Source: Cyclobacteriaceae bacterium | GTDB taxonomy: Bacteria; Bacteroidota; Bacteroidia; Cytophagales; Cyclobacteriaceae | Assembly: GCA_003565295.1 (NCBI GenBank) | Contig: PXCO01000353.1 | Coordinates: 1 to 51,098 of the forward strand | Length of the DNA: 51,098 nucleotides | Direction: 5' to 3' | Shown: piece after piece, positions 25,078-33,476 of the stretch | Numbering within the stretch: the stretch's first letter is position 1 | Layout: the number at the start of each line of letters is the position of its first letter | Made by a program: the position numbers and the translations under genes | Notes under the pieces: generated by a model | Database searches by the model: none | Told to the model about the DNA's origin: nothing | Seen by the model: only the letters and a program-made list of their open reading frames with translations

Positions 25078-25118
25078 CTCTACCCATCTTATATGATCTC
25101 ATATGCCTTATATGGTTC
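25078..25118. repeat. ATATAAG-type intergenic repeat, copy 1
   Basis: CTCTACCCATCTTATAT followed by CATATGCCTTATATGGTTC. Read on the minus strand it holds three near-identical heptamers (ATATAAG, ATATGAG, ATATAAG) at 9-10 nt steps. The second copy lies 134 bp downstream. Both fall in the 248-bp gap between two convergent genes. Confidence 0.65.
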
Positions 25119-25211
25119 AAAAAATAACTAACCATATTAAAAGGGCATTTTAGGGCTATGGGTATTTGTCCGCCCACTGTTTTTCCTTAGCAAATCATAA
25201 GCAGATTAGCC

Positions 25212-25251
25212 CTCTACCCATCTTATATTTCTTATATGCCTTATATGGTTC
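25212..25251. repeat. ATATAAG-type intergenic repeat, copy 2
   Basis: CTCTACCCATCTTATAT then CTTATATGCCTTATATGGTTC, nearly identical to the copy at 25078 apart from one base and a one-base gap. It ends 20 nt before the stop codon of the beta-helix gene. Confidence 0.65.
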
Positions 25252-25271
25252 CACTCATTAAATCTTAAGTT

Positions 25272-26969
25272 TTACCTCCTTATTTTCACCTCTCTGAACA
25301 TAAAGGGATTATCGCTGACCCGTAAATCCTTACCACTGCTTGTACTGACATTTTTAAGAATAACCTCCTGGGTGATGACATAGGGGTATTTCTCCTCATA
25401 GCTTTCATCCGTCATCTCTTTGTTGAAATTGCCGAAGATTGCCGGGCCCTCGTAGTCCTCTGGATGATTAGAATCATCTATATGCAGGTTTTCTATAGTA
25501 ATTCGTTCGGGCATATAACAGGTGTACCCAAAGTTGTGCTGTCCGGAATTCGACCCCCCAATAAGGATCGGACTAACCCTATCTCCTGCCGCAGGCACAT
25601 ACCTGCAATCACGGATAATAAATTCCCCCTCCCAGGTACTTCCATAATCTGAACGCAGATTAACCAGGCTCCTGCCATGAAGGGTGGAGTTTTCTATGCG
25701 AAGGATTCCTGTACCTATGGCGTTTACCCCCATATGCCCTAGGGTAGAGTTCAGTATGCTGGCATTTGCCACGCCCATATGGGCATCAAAGCGGGAAAAG
25801 GTGCAACTATCCAAAACCAGGTTTTTGCAGAAGTTGGAGCCCATAAGGCCCCAGTAAGTCCTATCCAAAATATCATTGGTCTGCTTACAGTTATTAAAGT
25901 TGACGTTAAGGGCTCGGTTTAGGGAAATATCATAGCTTCCCATGGACACTTCAACACCCGCTGAGCCGATGGTCTTATAGGTTTTCCGTCCGGTGAGGAT
26001 GCTATTTTGAACCGTTACATAGGCACAATCCCTTACGTTGATAAATCCACCATAGGGGGCGCCATGGTCCCCTTCCCCGGTCACGTGGTGCTCCACACCG
26101 TCTACCAGCACATTAGATCTTCTGATGGCAAAACCCCTGCTGTAGTAGGTGTACTTGGAAGGTGCCTGGTTGGCAACTGTGGTGAATTTTCCCCCGGTTA
26201 TGGTAAGCACTTGTTCGTCTAAAGGCAGTGCGGTGATTTCCGTGATCTGATCAAAATCCCATATAATGGGGGCATCCATATCCACCTTTCCGTCCTTGTC
26301 CACTATAAAGATATCCGTCTGTGGAGAGCCGTCATTTTGGTTGGGGCCATAACGGATGTACCTTTTAACATTGGCATCTGTAACGGATACAATACTTGTG
26401 TGCGGAAGAGATACATCAATTTTCTTTTGATTTTTCTTCAAGGAATTTACCCCTTCCAATTTGTAAGGCTGATGATTGGAACTTACCAAAAAAACATGGG
26501 AGTTGCGGTCTTCCACATCAGTGTCATCAATAATAAAAGCTGCATTACCAAAATCCGTGTCAGTTTGTATTACAGCAGTTCTGCTGGTTCCTCCGATGTA
26601 GTAGGTGGCTTTCTCATTCACTTTCACTTTCAAACCGTGTTTATTGGCAAATGCATGGGTGGCTGCAATTGCATTAATATCGTCAGACTTTCCATCTCCT
26701 TTGGCCCCAAAATCACTGTATGAAACTATTCCATTAGAGGTAAAACTATCAGTCCATTCGGTAGGTACATAGAGGTGAAGTTCACCGTTTTCGCTAGTAA
26801 CAAGGCTCATCTCTCCTGTAGTTGAAGAGATCTTTACGCTTTCATTTACGGGTGTATGCTGTCCTTGGGCAAAACCCTGGGTGAAAAACAAAAATAAGGA
26901 CAAGGCCATAAAGGGGAACCTTAATCTATTTTTCGGTAAGGAATTTGATACTTTATCTTTTAAATACAT
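25272..26969 (-). CDS. Secreted right-handed parallel beta-helix protein
   Basis: Probably a cell-surface or periplasmic polysaccharide-active or binding protein of the pectate-lyase-like beta-helix class. The ATG at 26969 gives 565 residues with a signal peptide ending FFTQGFAQ; a longer frame starts at a GTG at 27002. SYSDFGAKGDGKSDDINAI near residue 85 is the classic N-terminal motif of pectate lyase 3/GH28-like helices. Further on, repeated coils such as VTVQNSIL, LVLDSCTF, ASILNSTL and LRIENSTL form the helix. No catalytic triad could be assigned with certainty, so lyase or hydrolase action is open. It reads away from the utilisation locus at 27637. Confidence 0.8.
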   Translation of the reverse strand: MYLKDKVSNSLPKNRLRFPFMALSLFLFFTQGFAQGQHTPVNESVKISSTTGEMSLVTSENGELHLYVPTEWTDSFTSNGIVSYSDFGAKGDGKSDDINAIAATHAFANKHGLKVKVNEKATYYIGGTSRTAVIQTDTDFGNAAFIIDDTDVEDRNSHVFLVSSNHQPYKLEGVNSLKKNQKKIDVSLPHTSIVSVTDANVKRYIRYGPNQNDGSPQTDIFIVDKDGKVDMDAPIIWDFDQITEITALPLDEQVLTITGGKFTTVANQAPSKYTYYSRGFAIRRSNVLVDGVEHHVTGEGDHGAPYGGFINVRDCAYVTVQNSILTGRKTYKTIGSAGVEVSMGSYDISLNRALNVNFNNCKQTNDILDRTYWGLMGSNFCKNLVLDSCTFSRFDAHMGVANASILNSTLGHMGVNAIGTGILRIENSTLHGRSLVNLRSDYGSTWEGEFIIRDCRYVPAAGDRVSPILIGGSNSGQHNFGYTCYMPERITIENLHIDDSNHPEDYEGPAIFGNFNKEMTDESYEEKYPYVITQEVILKNVSTSSGKDLRVSDNPFMFREVKIRR

Positions 26970-27002
26970 ATGGGTTTTGGGCAAATGATTTATTGTTAAC
27001 AC

Positions 27003-27636
27003 AGATGATTTTCTGCAAATTAACGAAACTTATTATGTTTTGACCTAAGAACTTTATGTGAAAGGTTAGGGGGGGTAGTTTAACGTAGATCCGGACGATT
27101 TTGCCTAGAAATTTTAATGTAAGCATTGAATTTACACCACAAAGTTTGATTCAAGTTGCTAACCCTCGTAACTCTCATGAATTTCTATGCTGTATTTTCA
27201 ATTAATATTTAATTTTTAAAGATAGTTTGATTATTTTATGGTTAAAATGATTACAATTATATTTAGTAACCGTTGAAAAAGCCAAAATTTGACTTAGAGT
27301 TTTTGAAGATGCACTTTTTTTTCCAGGGGCATTTAACTGTTGCTAGTATTGAATATCTATACCCTTCTGCTTAAAGTGCCTTTTGTTTTATTTCCATAGG
27401 TATTCAAATGGGACAAATTTTTCAAAAATGATAAATTAAACGAAATAGTAGCTCTTTTTTTGATATTAAAACGGGAAAAAATACCTCTATATTTAAATAT
27501 TTATTTAAATTTTATTAAGAAAATTTAACACGATTTTTAAGTTTATCTGTTAATAAAGGTAAATTCGATAAAACAATATAATGACTTGGTTAAGTCAAAA
27601 TTTTGAACCTTAATTTTACCAAAACAAACCAATGAT
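27003..27636. other. Long A/T-rich divergent promoter region
   Basis: These 634 bases separate the beta-helix gene from the susC of the main utilisation locus. No gene is seen. Near-matches to TAnnTTTG for the plus-strand operon are TATATTTA (27488-27495) and TAAATTCG (27560-27567), both without a proper -33 element. No palindrome or repeat stood out by eye. The size suggests upstream regulation by a factor not encoded here. Confidence 0.5.
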
Positions 27637-30600
27637 ATGAGAGATAAACTACCCATGGGGGATGCCAAAAAGCATTGGCAAATCCCTGACAAAAACTTAA
27701 CATGGTTACTCATGGCACTTTTTTTTCTGCTTTACAGCAGTGCTATGGCCCAACAAGAAGTGGTAACTGGTACCGTAACCGACGCGAACGGAGAGCCCTT
27801 TCCCGGGGTCACAGTAGTAATTGATGGTACCTCCACAGGTACGGTCACTGACATAGATGGAAATTACACTGTCGAGGTTTCACCCGATGATGTACTTGTT
27901 TTCTCATTTGTGGGCTTTCAAAGAGTGAGCAGGCAGGTGGGGAATGCCAGCACGATTAATGTGCAACTTGAGGAAGATACCCAGGCACTAGACGAGGTGG
28001 TGGTGGTGGGTTATGGTACACAAAGAGAAAAAGACCTCACCTCGGCCATAGCCACCATCAGAAATGAAGATATCATCAAGACCCCCAATGCTCAGGCTAT
28101 GCAGGCATTGCAGGGGCGGGTGGCTGGTGTTCAGATTGTAAGTAGTGGTGCTCCCGGTGCCGCGCCCACAGTAAGGGTTCGAGGGGTAGGCTCCTTTGAG
28201 GGAGGGGCAGCACCTCTTTACGTGGTGGACGGGATGTTTATTGAAAATATAGATTTCCTAAACCCTAATGATATAGAAACCATAAATGTGCTTAAAGATG
28301 CTTCTGCATCTGCGATTTACGGAGTTAGGGCTGCCAACGGTGTAGTGGTAATAGAGACTAAGTCTGGAAGTTACGAACAGGAGCCGGAGATCATATACGA
28401 TGGTTATTATGGTTTTCAAAACCCCCAAAATGTGCTCCAAATGGCCAACACCCAACAATTTGTTCAGTATATCAACGAGACTGGTTCTGTGGCGGATATT
28501 GCTTTTGTCCAGAATGCCATGCAAAGGTTTGGAAGAAGTAGGGTTGACCCTAATATTCCAGATGTGAACACGGATTGGTATGCTGAAATGATGAGCCCCT
28601 CTTCTATTCAAAACCACACCTTGACCTTCAATGGTGGGAACGAAAAAACCAGGTACTCAGTGGGTGGAAGTTATTTTGACCAAAAAGGGTTGATGGAACA
28701 AACACGAAATGATTATAAGCGCTTAAACTTCCGTGTGAAAATAGACACGGATGTGAGGGATTGGCTCACTATTGGAGGCAACCTTAATATAAGCACGGCT
28801 CAGCAGTTCAATGGAGATGATGGAGCTTGGTTCCGTTCTTATTTCGCTGTACCGTTTTTGCCAGTTTATGATGAGCAGAATACGAACGCCAGGCCAGTAA
28901 GGCTATCCAATGCACAACAACTGGGCTATAGGGGAAATCAAAACCCTTTTTACCCACTGCTGTATAACGACCGAAGAAATAACATCAATAAGGTATTAGG
29001 TAATTTCTATGCAGAAGCAGAGGTTATACCCAACAAATTGACCTTCAGGACCCAGTTCAATTATAATCTGGAAAGCATCACCATGAGGAACACCAACCTG
29101 GAATTCAATGATGGTGTTACGGAATTTCAATCCGGCTTGAGGAGAGAAACCTTTAACAGGTTTGACCAGATTTGGGATAATTTCCTGACTTACCAGGAGA
29201 ATTTCAACAAACATAACCTAACGGTGGTGTTGGGTCAGTCCTACAGAAGTGAAACCAACGAGCGATTGTTTGCCAGGGGCACCAACCTTAACCCTGCCCC
29301 CACCCGGGATGCGGAACAATTTTGGTACTTGTCAAATTCGACGGATTTTGATCTGAATTCCATTGGTGATGGGGGAAGCAGATTGTTTTTCCTTTCCTAT
29401 TTTTCCAGGGTGGCTTATAACTTTGATGACCGCTATTTGCTCTATGGTACCTTCAGAAGGGATGGCAACAATAAATTTCAGCAGACATGGGGGAACTTCG
29501 CCACCTTCGGTGCGGGATGGGTGGTTTCAGAAGAGAGTTTCTTCAATTCAGGGATTGTAGACTTCCTTAAAGTCCGTGGTTCTTGGGGCCAACTTGGTAA
29601 TGATGGCATTAACCCCTCCGTGGGAGCTCCTACCTTGGTAGAGACTTCTGCTGCTATTAATGATGTCTTAGTATTTGGCAGGAGGTTAAACCCCACCTTT
29701 GATTTGATAGACAGATGGGAAACCACCGTTGAAACAAACATCGGAGTAAACGCACGGTTCTTTGGTAATAGATTATCTCTGGAAGCCGACTACTTTATCC
29801 GGGATACAAGGAATTTGGCAGTGAGCATTATCCCACCTGTAATCAGGGCGAGCGAGAGGAGAAGTGTAGGGGAAATCAGAAACCAGGGTTTGGAGTTAAC
29901 ATTGAATTGGGAGGATAATATTTCCCAGGATTTCTCTTACTATATAGGAGGCAATATCGCTACCCTGAACAACCAGGTGCTGGGTCTTGGAGGAGCGGAA
30001 GGATTGGATGCTGGCTCTGCGGAATTCAGGCAGAGATCAATCATTGGCCAGCCCTTTCAGGCCTTCTTCGGATATGAAGTCGATGGGGTTTTTCAAAATG
30101 AGGAACAGATTCAGAACAGCGGTTATACCCAGGAGTTTATCAATGACAATAACCTACAGCCGGGAGACCTGATTTTCAGGGATCAGAATGGTGACGGGGT
30201 GATCAATGATGAGGACAGGGTGGTATTAGGGACATTTTTACCCTCCCTCACTTATGGGTTTAACATGGGTTTCACCTACAGGAATTGGGATTTTTCGGCA
30301 CTTTTTCAAGGTCAGGCAGGGTATAGCATCCTGAACAGAAAACGTGGCGAAATCATTTTTACCAATGACACAAATATTGATGCGGACTTGGCCAATAACC
30401 TTTGGAGGGGAGAGGGCACTTCGGATAGGTACCCTTCAGCATCCGGCTTGAGAAGGGGCTGGAACCAAAACCTAAGTAGCTATTTCATAGAAGATGGTTC
30501 TTATTGGAGGATTCAAAACGTGAGACTGACCTACTCCTTTCTGGATAGACAGCTTTTTGGTGTAAATATGCCCAATACTGCCCTCACGCTTACTGCGGAA

Positions 30601-30717
30601 AGACCCTTGACAGTCTTTGATTATAATGGGTTCAATCCGGAGGTGCCCAATGGGATAGATCGTCAAGTATATCCTATACCTGCGATTTACACCTTAGGCC
30701 TAAATGTGAAATTCTAA
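27637..30717 (+). CDS. SusC-family TonB-dependent transporter of the GH144/GH3 locus
   Basis: The outer-membrane importer of this locus. A signal peptide (ending SSAMAQ near residue 39) follows a polar N-terminus. The CarboxypepD_reg domain spans about 42-118, then comes the TonB box region ALDEVVVVGYG near 118. The plug has the SusC signature NVLKDASASAIYGVRAANGVV near 224. The barrel ends YTLGLNVKF with the terminal aromatic residue. At 1026 residues it is normal and lacks an STN domain. It is followed by susD within the same transcript; the substrate, a glucan oligosaccharide, is inferred from the downstream enzymes. Confidence 0.96.
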   Translation: MRDKLPMGDAKKHWQIPDKNLTWLLMALFFLLYSSAMAQQEVVTGTVTDANGEPFPGVTVVIDGTSTGTVTDIDGNYTVEVSPDDVLVFSFVGFQRVSRQVGNASTINVQLEEDTQALDEVVVVGYGTQREKDLTSAIATIRNEDIIKTPNAQAMQALQGRVAGVQIVSSGAPGAAPTVRVRGVGSFEGGAAPLYVVDGMFIENIDFLNPNDIETINVLKDASASAIYGVRAANGVVVIETKSGSYEQEPEIIYDGYYGFQNPQNVLQMANTQQFVQYINETGSVADIAFVQNAMQRFGRSRVDPNIPDVNTDWYAEMMSPSSIQNHTLTFNGGNEKTRYSVGGSYFDQKGLMEQTRNDYKRLNFRVKIDTDVRDWLTIGGNLNISTAQQFNGDDGAWFRSYFAVPFLPVYDEQNTNARPVRLSNAQQLGYRGNQNPFYPLLYNDRRNNINKVLGNFYAEAEVIPNKLTFRTQFNYNLESITMRNTNLEFNDGVTEFQSGLRRETFNRFDQIWDNFLTYQENFNKHNLTVVLGQSYRSETNERLFARGTNLNPAPTRDAEQFWYLSNSTDFDLNSIGDGGSRLFFLSYFSRVAYNFDDRYLLYGTFRRDGNNKFQQTWGNFATFGAGWVVSEESFFNSGIVDFLKVRGSWGQLGNDGINPSVGAPTLVETSAAINDVLVFGRRLNPTFDLIDRWETTVETNIGVNARFFGNRLSLEADYFIRDTRNLAVSIIPPVIRASERRSVGEIRNQGLELTLNWEDNISQDFSYYIGGNIATLNNQVLGLGGAEGLDAGSAEFRQRSIIGQPFQAFFGYEVDGVFQNEEQIQNSGYTQEFINDNNLQPGDLIFRDQNGDGVINDEDRVVLGTFLPSLTYGFNMGFTYRNWDFSALFQGQAGYSILNRKRGEIIFTNDTNIDADLANNLWRGEGTSDRYPSASGLRRGWNQNLSSYFIEDGSYWRIQNVRLTYSFLDRQLFGVNMPNTALTLTAERPLTVFDYNGFNPEVPNGIDRQVYPIPAIYTLGLNVKF

Positions 30718-30728
30718 ATTTGGAGAAA

Positions 30729-32276
30729 ATGAAACCATTTAAAAACATCTATAATTTACTCGTCCTGACATTTTCCGCCACTTTACTGGTTGCTTGTGTG
30801 GATGCCCTGGACCAACCATTGGAGAACCAATTTCTGGTGGAGGGAACTGATTATTCTGAATCACAGAATATGGTATTGTTGCTTTATGGTTCCTATGCGC
30901 AATTATACGGGATGCAATGGGAAACCCATCCATTATTAGGAGTAAGAGGGGATGATGTGAACGCCGCCGGTGATCAATTTCCCTTAATTGAAACGGATGA
31001 GTTCCGATATGACCGTAATTTCTGGATGTACAATTCCGTTTGGTTAAACCTGTATTCAGACTTGCTGTACTGGCATGGAGCGATAGAGGAAATTCAGAAA
31101 TACCAGGAAGCAGGTGCCGACGAGGCAAATGCCCAGCAATACATTGCCGAGATCAAGGTGATGCAAGGTTTTAAAATGCTTCAATTAGTTAGACTTTGGG
31201 GAGCCATTTTAATTCCTACAGAATCCCGGCCCAGCCATTTGTTCAATGTAGAAATCTCCAACTTTCCTGAAGTTTTGGAACATATTTCAGCCTATATGGA
31301 TGAAGCCATTCCATTTCTACCTGCAGTCCACCCCAGCGACAGATCGGATGTCACCGGGGGCATAACCCGATACACCGCTTTGACAGTGAAGGCAATGGCT
31401 AATTTAGAGTTAGGTAATTACCCTGCAGTGGTGGCAGCCACCGATGAAATCATCTCCAGTGGAATGTATGAACTCAAGGAGGACTTTTACAACTTGTTTA
31501 AAATTCCGGGTAAACTGGACAGGGAAAATGTCCTGGAAATGCAGTACTCGGATTTTGGTCAGGCAAGTGGCACCGTTACCAGGTTCAATTGGAATTTTTA
31601 TGGACCTTCCCTATGGACCCCAGCTGTAGCCGGTGCGGGAGGGGGATGGGGATTCTGGGAACCTACCACTAAATACATCAAGTTCATGTTGGACAGAGGG
31701 GAAAGGATACGATTGGAAACTTCTGTACTCTTCACTCCGGATGGCATCAACGAAATACGGTCAGACCCCGATTATTCTGAACTTCCCGGATGGATCTCCA
31801 ATGTTACCAGAGACGGGGACCAGTTCAGCAACCACCCCAGGTATAATTTCTTGAGTGGCAAGCATTATTTGCCTTCTGTTCAATTAACCCCAGGTAGGTT
31901 TACCTATGGGGAAAACAAGAATTTTACCGCGATCCGCTATGCGGAAATCTTGCTCATGCATGCAGAAGCCCAGGTCAGTGGAGCCAATAGCGCAGTACTT
32001 TCAGCCGAGGAGGCCGTTAATGCGGTTAGGGCCAGGGCCGGATTGGATCCAGCTCCTATGGTAGACCTCGATGTGGTACTGGATGAGAAATTTGCCGAGT
32101 TCGGAATGGAGTGGGGCGTGAGGTTCAACGACCTTATCCGACATAATCGGACGGAGGAATTAAACTATGGTGGAAGAAACTTTGATCTGCAAAGACATAG
32201 ATACCTTCCTTACCCATTAGAACAACAAGATATCATTCCCCAAATCAGGGAAGCAGCAGAAGCTAGAAACCAATAA
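30729..32276 (+). CDS. SusD-family lipoprotein of the GH144/GH3 locus
   Basis: Surface glycan-binding partner of the preceding SusC. The frame can be read from a TTG at 30720, but the ATG at 30729 has a GGAG ribosome binding site 3 nt upstream and gives a clean lipoprotein signal (LLVAC). It is 515 residues long. TPR-type helices include IAEIKVMQGFKMLQLVRLWG, and the C-terminal half holds the SusD pattern IRYAEILLMHAEAQV followed by AVNAVRARAGL and MEWGVRFNDLIRH. It lies 11 nt after the SusC stop. Confidence 0.95.
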   Translation: MKPFKNIYNLLVLTFSATLLVACVDALDQPLENQFLVEGTDYSESQNMVLLLYGSYAQLYGMQWETHPLLGVRGDDVNAAGDQFPLIETDEFRYDRNFWMYNSVWLNLYSDLLYWHGAIEEIQKYQEAGADEANAQQYIAEIKVMQGFKMLQLVRLWGAILIPTESRPSHLFNVEISNFPEVLEHISAYMDEAIPFLPAVHPSDRSDVTGGITRYTALTVKAMANLELGNYPAVVAATDEIISSGMYELKEDFYNLFKIPGKLDRENVLEMQYSDFGQASGTVTRFNWNFYGPSLWTPAVAGAGGGWGFWEPTTKYIKFMLDRGERIRLETSVLFTPDGINEIRSDPDYSELPGWISNVTRDGDQFSNHPRYNFLSGKHYLPSVQLTPGRFTYGENKNFTAIRYAEILLMHAEAQVSGANSAVLSAEEAVNAVRARAGLDPAPMVDLDVVLDEKFAEFGMEWGVRFNDLIRHNRTEELNYGGRNFDLQRHRYLPYPLEQQDIIPQIREAAEARNQ

Positions 32277-32289
32277 ATGAAGAGATGAA

Positions 32290-33369
32290 ATGAAAAAAAT
32301 CAGTATAATAGCTTGTCTCTTGGCACTATTTTGGGCCTGTGACCAGAATTACATCGACGATATTGAAGCAGTAGAGCCGGATGAGGACACCGAGGCTCCA
32401 GAGGTAACGATAAATTCCCCTGTCGAGGGCACCCAGATTAGGGTGGTGGAAGACGTGACCGCTATCAACATAGATATAGAAGTGACGGATGATATAGAAT
32501 TAGAAATCATTGTGATCCAATTTAATGGAGAGGAAATAGCCAGATTCGAGGATTTCCCGGATTACCGAAGAGCACTCAAGCAATATCGATTTGAAGAGGT
32601 GCCCAATGGTGAGCATACCCTGAGCGTGATAGCAACCGATGCCTCTGGGAAAACCTCAGAGGAATCGGTGAGTTTTGTTAAGATTGAGCCTTATCGGCCG
32701 GTCTATGACAATGAGGTGTTTTATGTGAACTTCGACGGGGACTTCACTGAGCTTGTAACCATTCAAAGCCCTGAGGTAAATGGAAATCCAGGTTTTGCAG
32801 ATGGCAAAATTGGTAGGGCCTACAGGGGATCTAGTAATGGATATTTAATGTACGAAGCGGAACATTTGCAAAGCGAGGAATTTAGTGCAGTGTTTTGGTA
32901 CAAAACCAACGCAGACCCTGATAGGGCCGGACTATTGGTCATGGGGCCTCCCGATGAAGCCAACCCCGGTTCAGCCAACAACCGAAACAGTGGATTTAGG
33001 TTTTTCCGCGAAGCTGCCGGTCCCAACCAAAGGTTCAAGCTAAATGTGGGCAATGGTTCTGGGGAAAATTGGTTTGACGGTGGTGCTGCCGCAGATATCG
33101 ATCCATCTGTAGATGAATGGGCACACTTGGCCATCACCATTACTAGCAATACCTGCACTGTATATATCGATGGAGAAGTAGTGAGCACTGGAGAGTTCCC
33201 TGGTATAGATTGGGAAGGGTGTGATTTATTATCTGTAGGTTCCGGTGCCCCTAGGTTTATTGGTTGGAATCATCTTTCCACGCAAAGCTTGATGGATGAA
33301 TTAAGGATTTTTGACAGGGCTTTGGGCCAGGAAGAAATCCAGTCCATCATGGAAGCGGAAAGGCAATGA
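32290..33369 (+). CDS. LamG-domain surface lipoprotein, probable glycan-binding protein
   Basis: The lipoprotein signal ends ALFWAC (Cys17) and is followed by DQNYIDDIEAVEPDEDTE, an acidic stretch like the export signal that sends Bacteroidota lipoproteins to the cell surface. Residues about 38-130 look like an Ig-type domain (APEVTINSPVEGTQI, NGEHTLSVIATDASG). Residues about 140-355 form a concanavalin A-like LamG domain, with FSAVFWYKTNADPDR, WAHLAITI and TVYIDGEVVSTGEF, ending MDELRIFDRAL. The position after SusD is that of the surface glycan-binding protein in many utilisation loci. No catalytic residues were recognised. Confidence 0.85.
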   Translation: MKKISIIACLLALFWACDQNYIDDIEAVEPDEDTEAPEVTINSPVEGTQIRVVEDVTAINIDIEVTDDIELEIIVIQFNGEEIARFEDFPDYRRALKQYRFEEVPNGEHTLSVIATDASGKTSEESVSFVKIEPYRPVYDNEVFYVNFDGDFTELVTIQSPEVNGNPGFADGKIGRAYRGSSNGYLMYEAEHLQSEEFSAVFWYKTNADPDRAGLLVMGPPDEANPGSANNRNSGFRFFREAAGPNQRFKLNVGNGSGENWFDGGAAADIDPSVDEWAHLAITITSNTCTVYIDGEVVSTGEFPGIDWEGCDLLSVGSGAPRFIGWNHLSTQSLMDELRIFDRALGQEEIQSIMEAERQ

Positions 33370-33427
33370 GTCAGGTTGCCTTAATGTTCAGCCTGTACAA
33401 GTAATTCTAATTAAACACTACAGAAAG

Positions 33428-33453
33428 GTGGGATATGGAAAGCCATATCCCAT
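33428..33453 (+). terminator. Strong hairpin between the LamG and GH144 genes
   Basis: GGGATATGG (430-438) pairs perfectly with CCATATCCC (443-451) around an AAAG tetraloop; two further weak pairs extend it. No T run follows, so it may slow decay or processing of the susCD-LamG message or act as a weak attenuator, rather than end transcription. It lies in the 107-bp gap before the first GH144 gene. Confidence 0.5.
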
Positions 33454-33476
33454 CTTACTTCTACTAAACCAACTTT

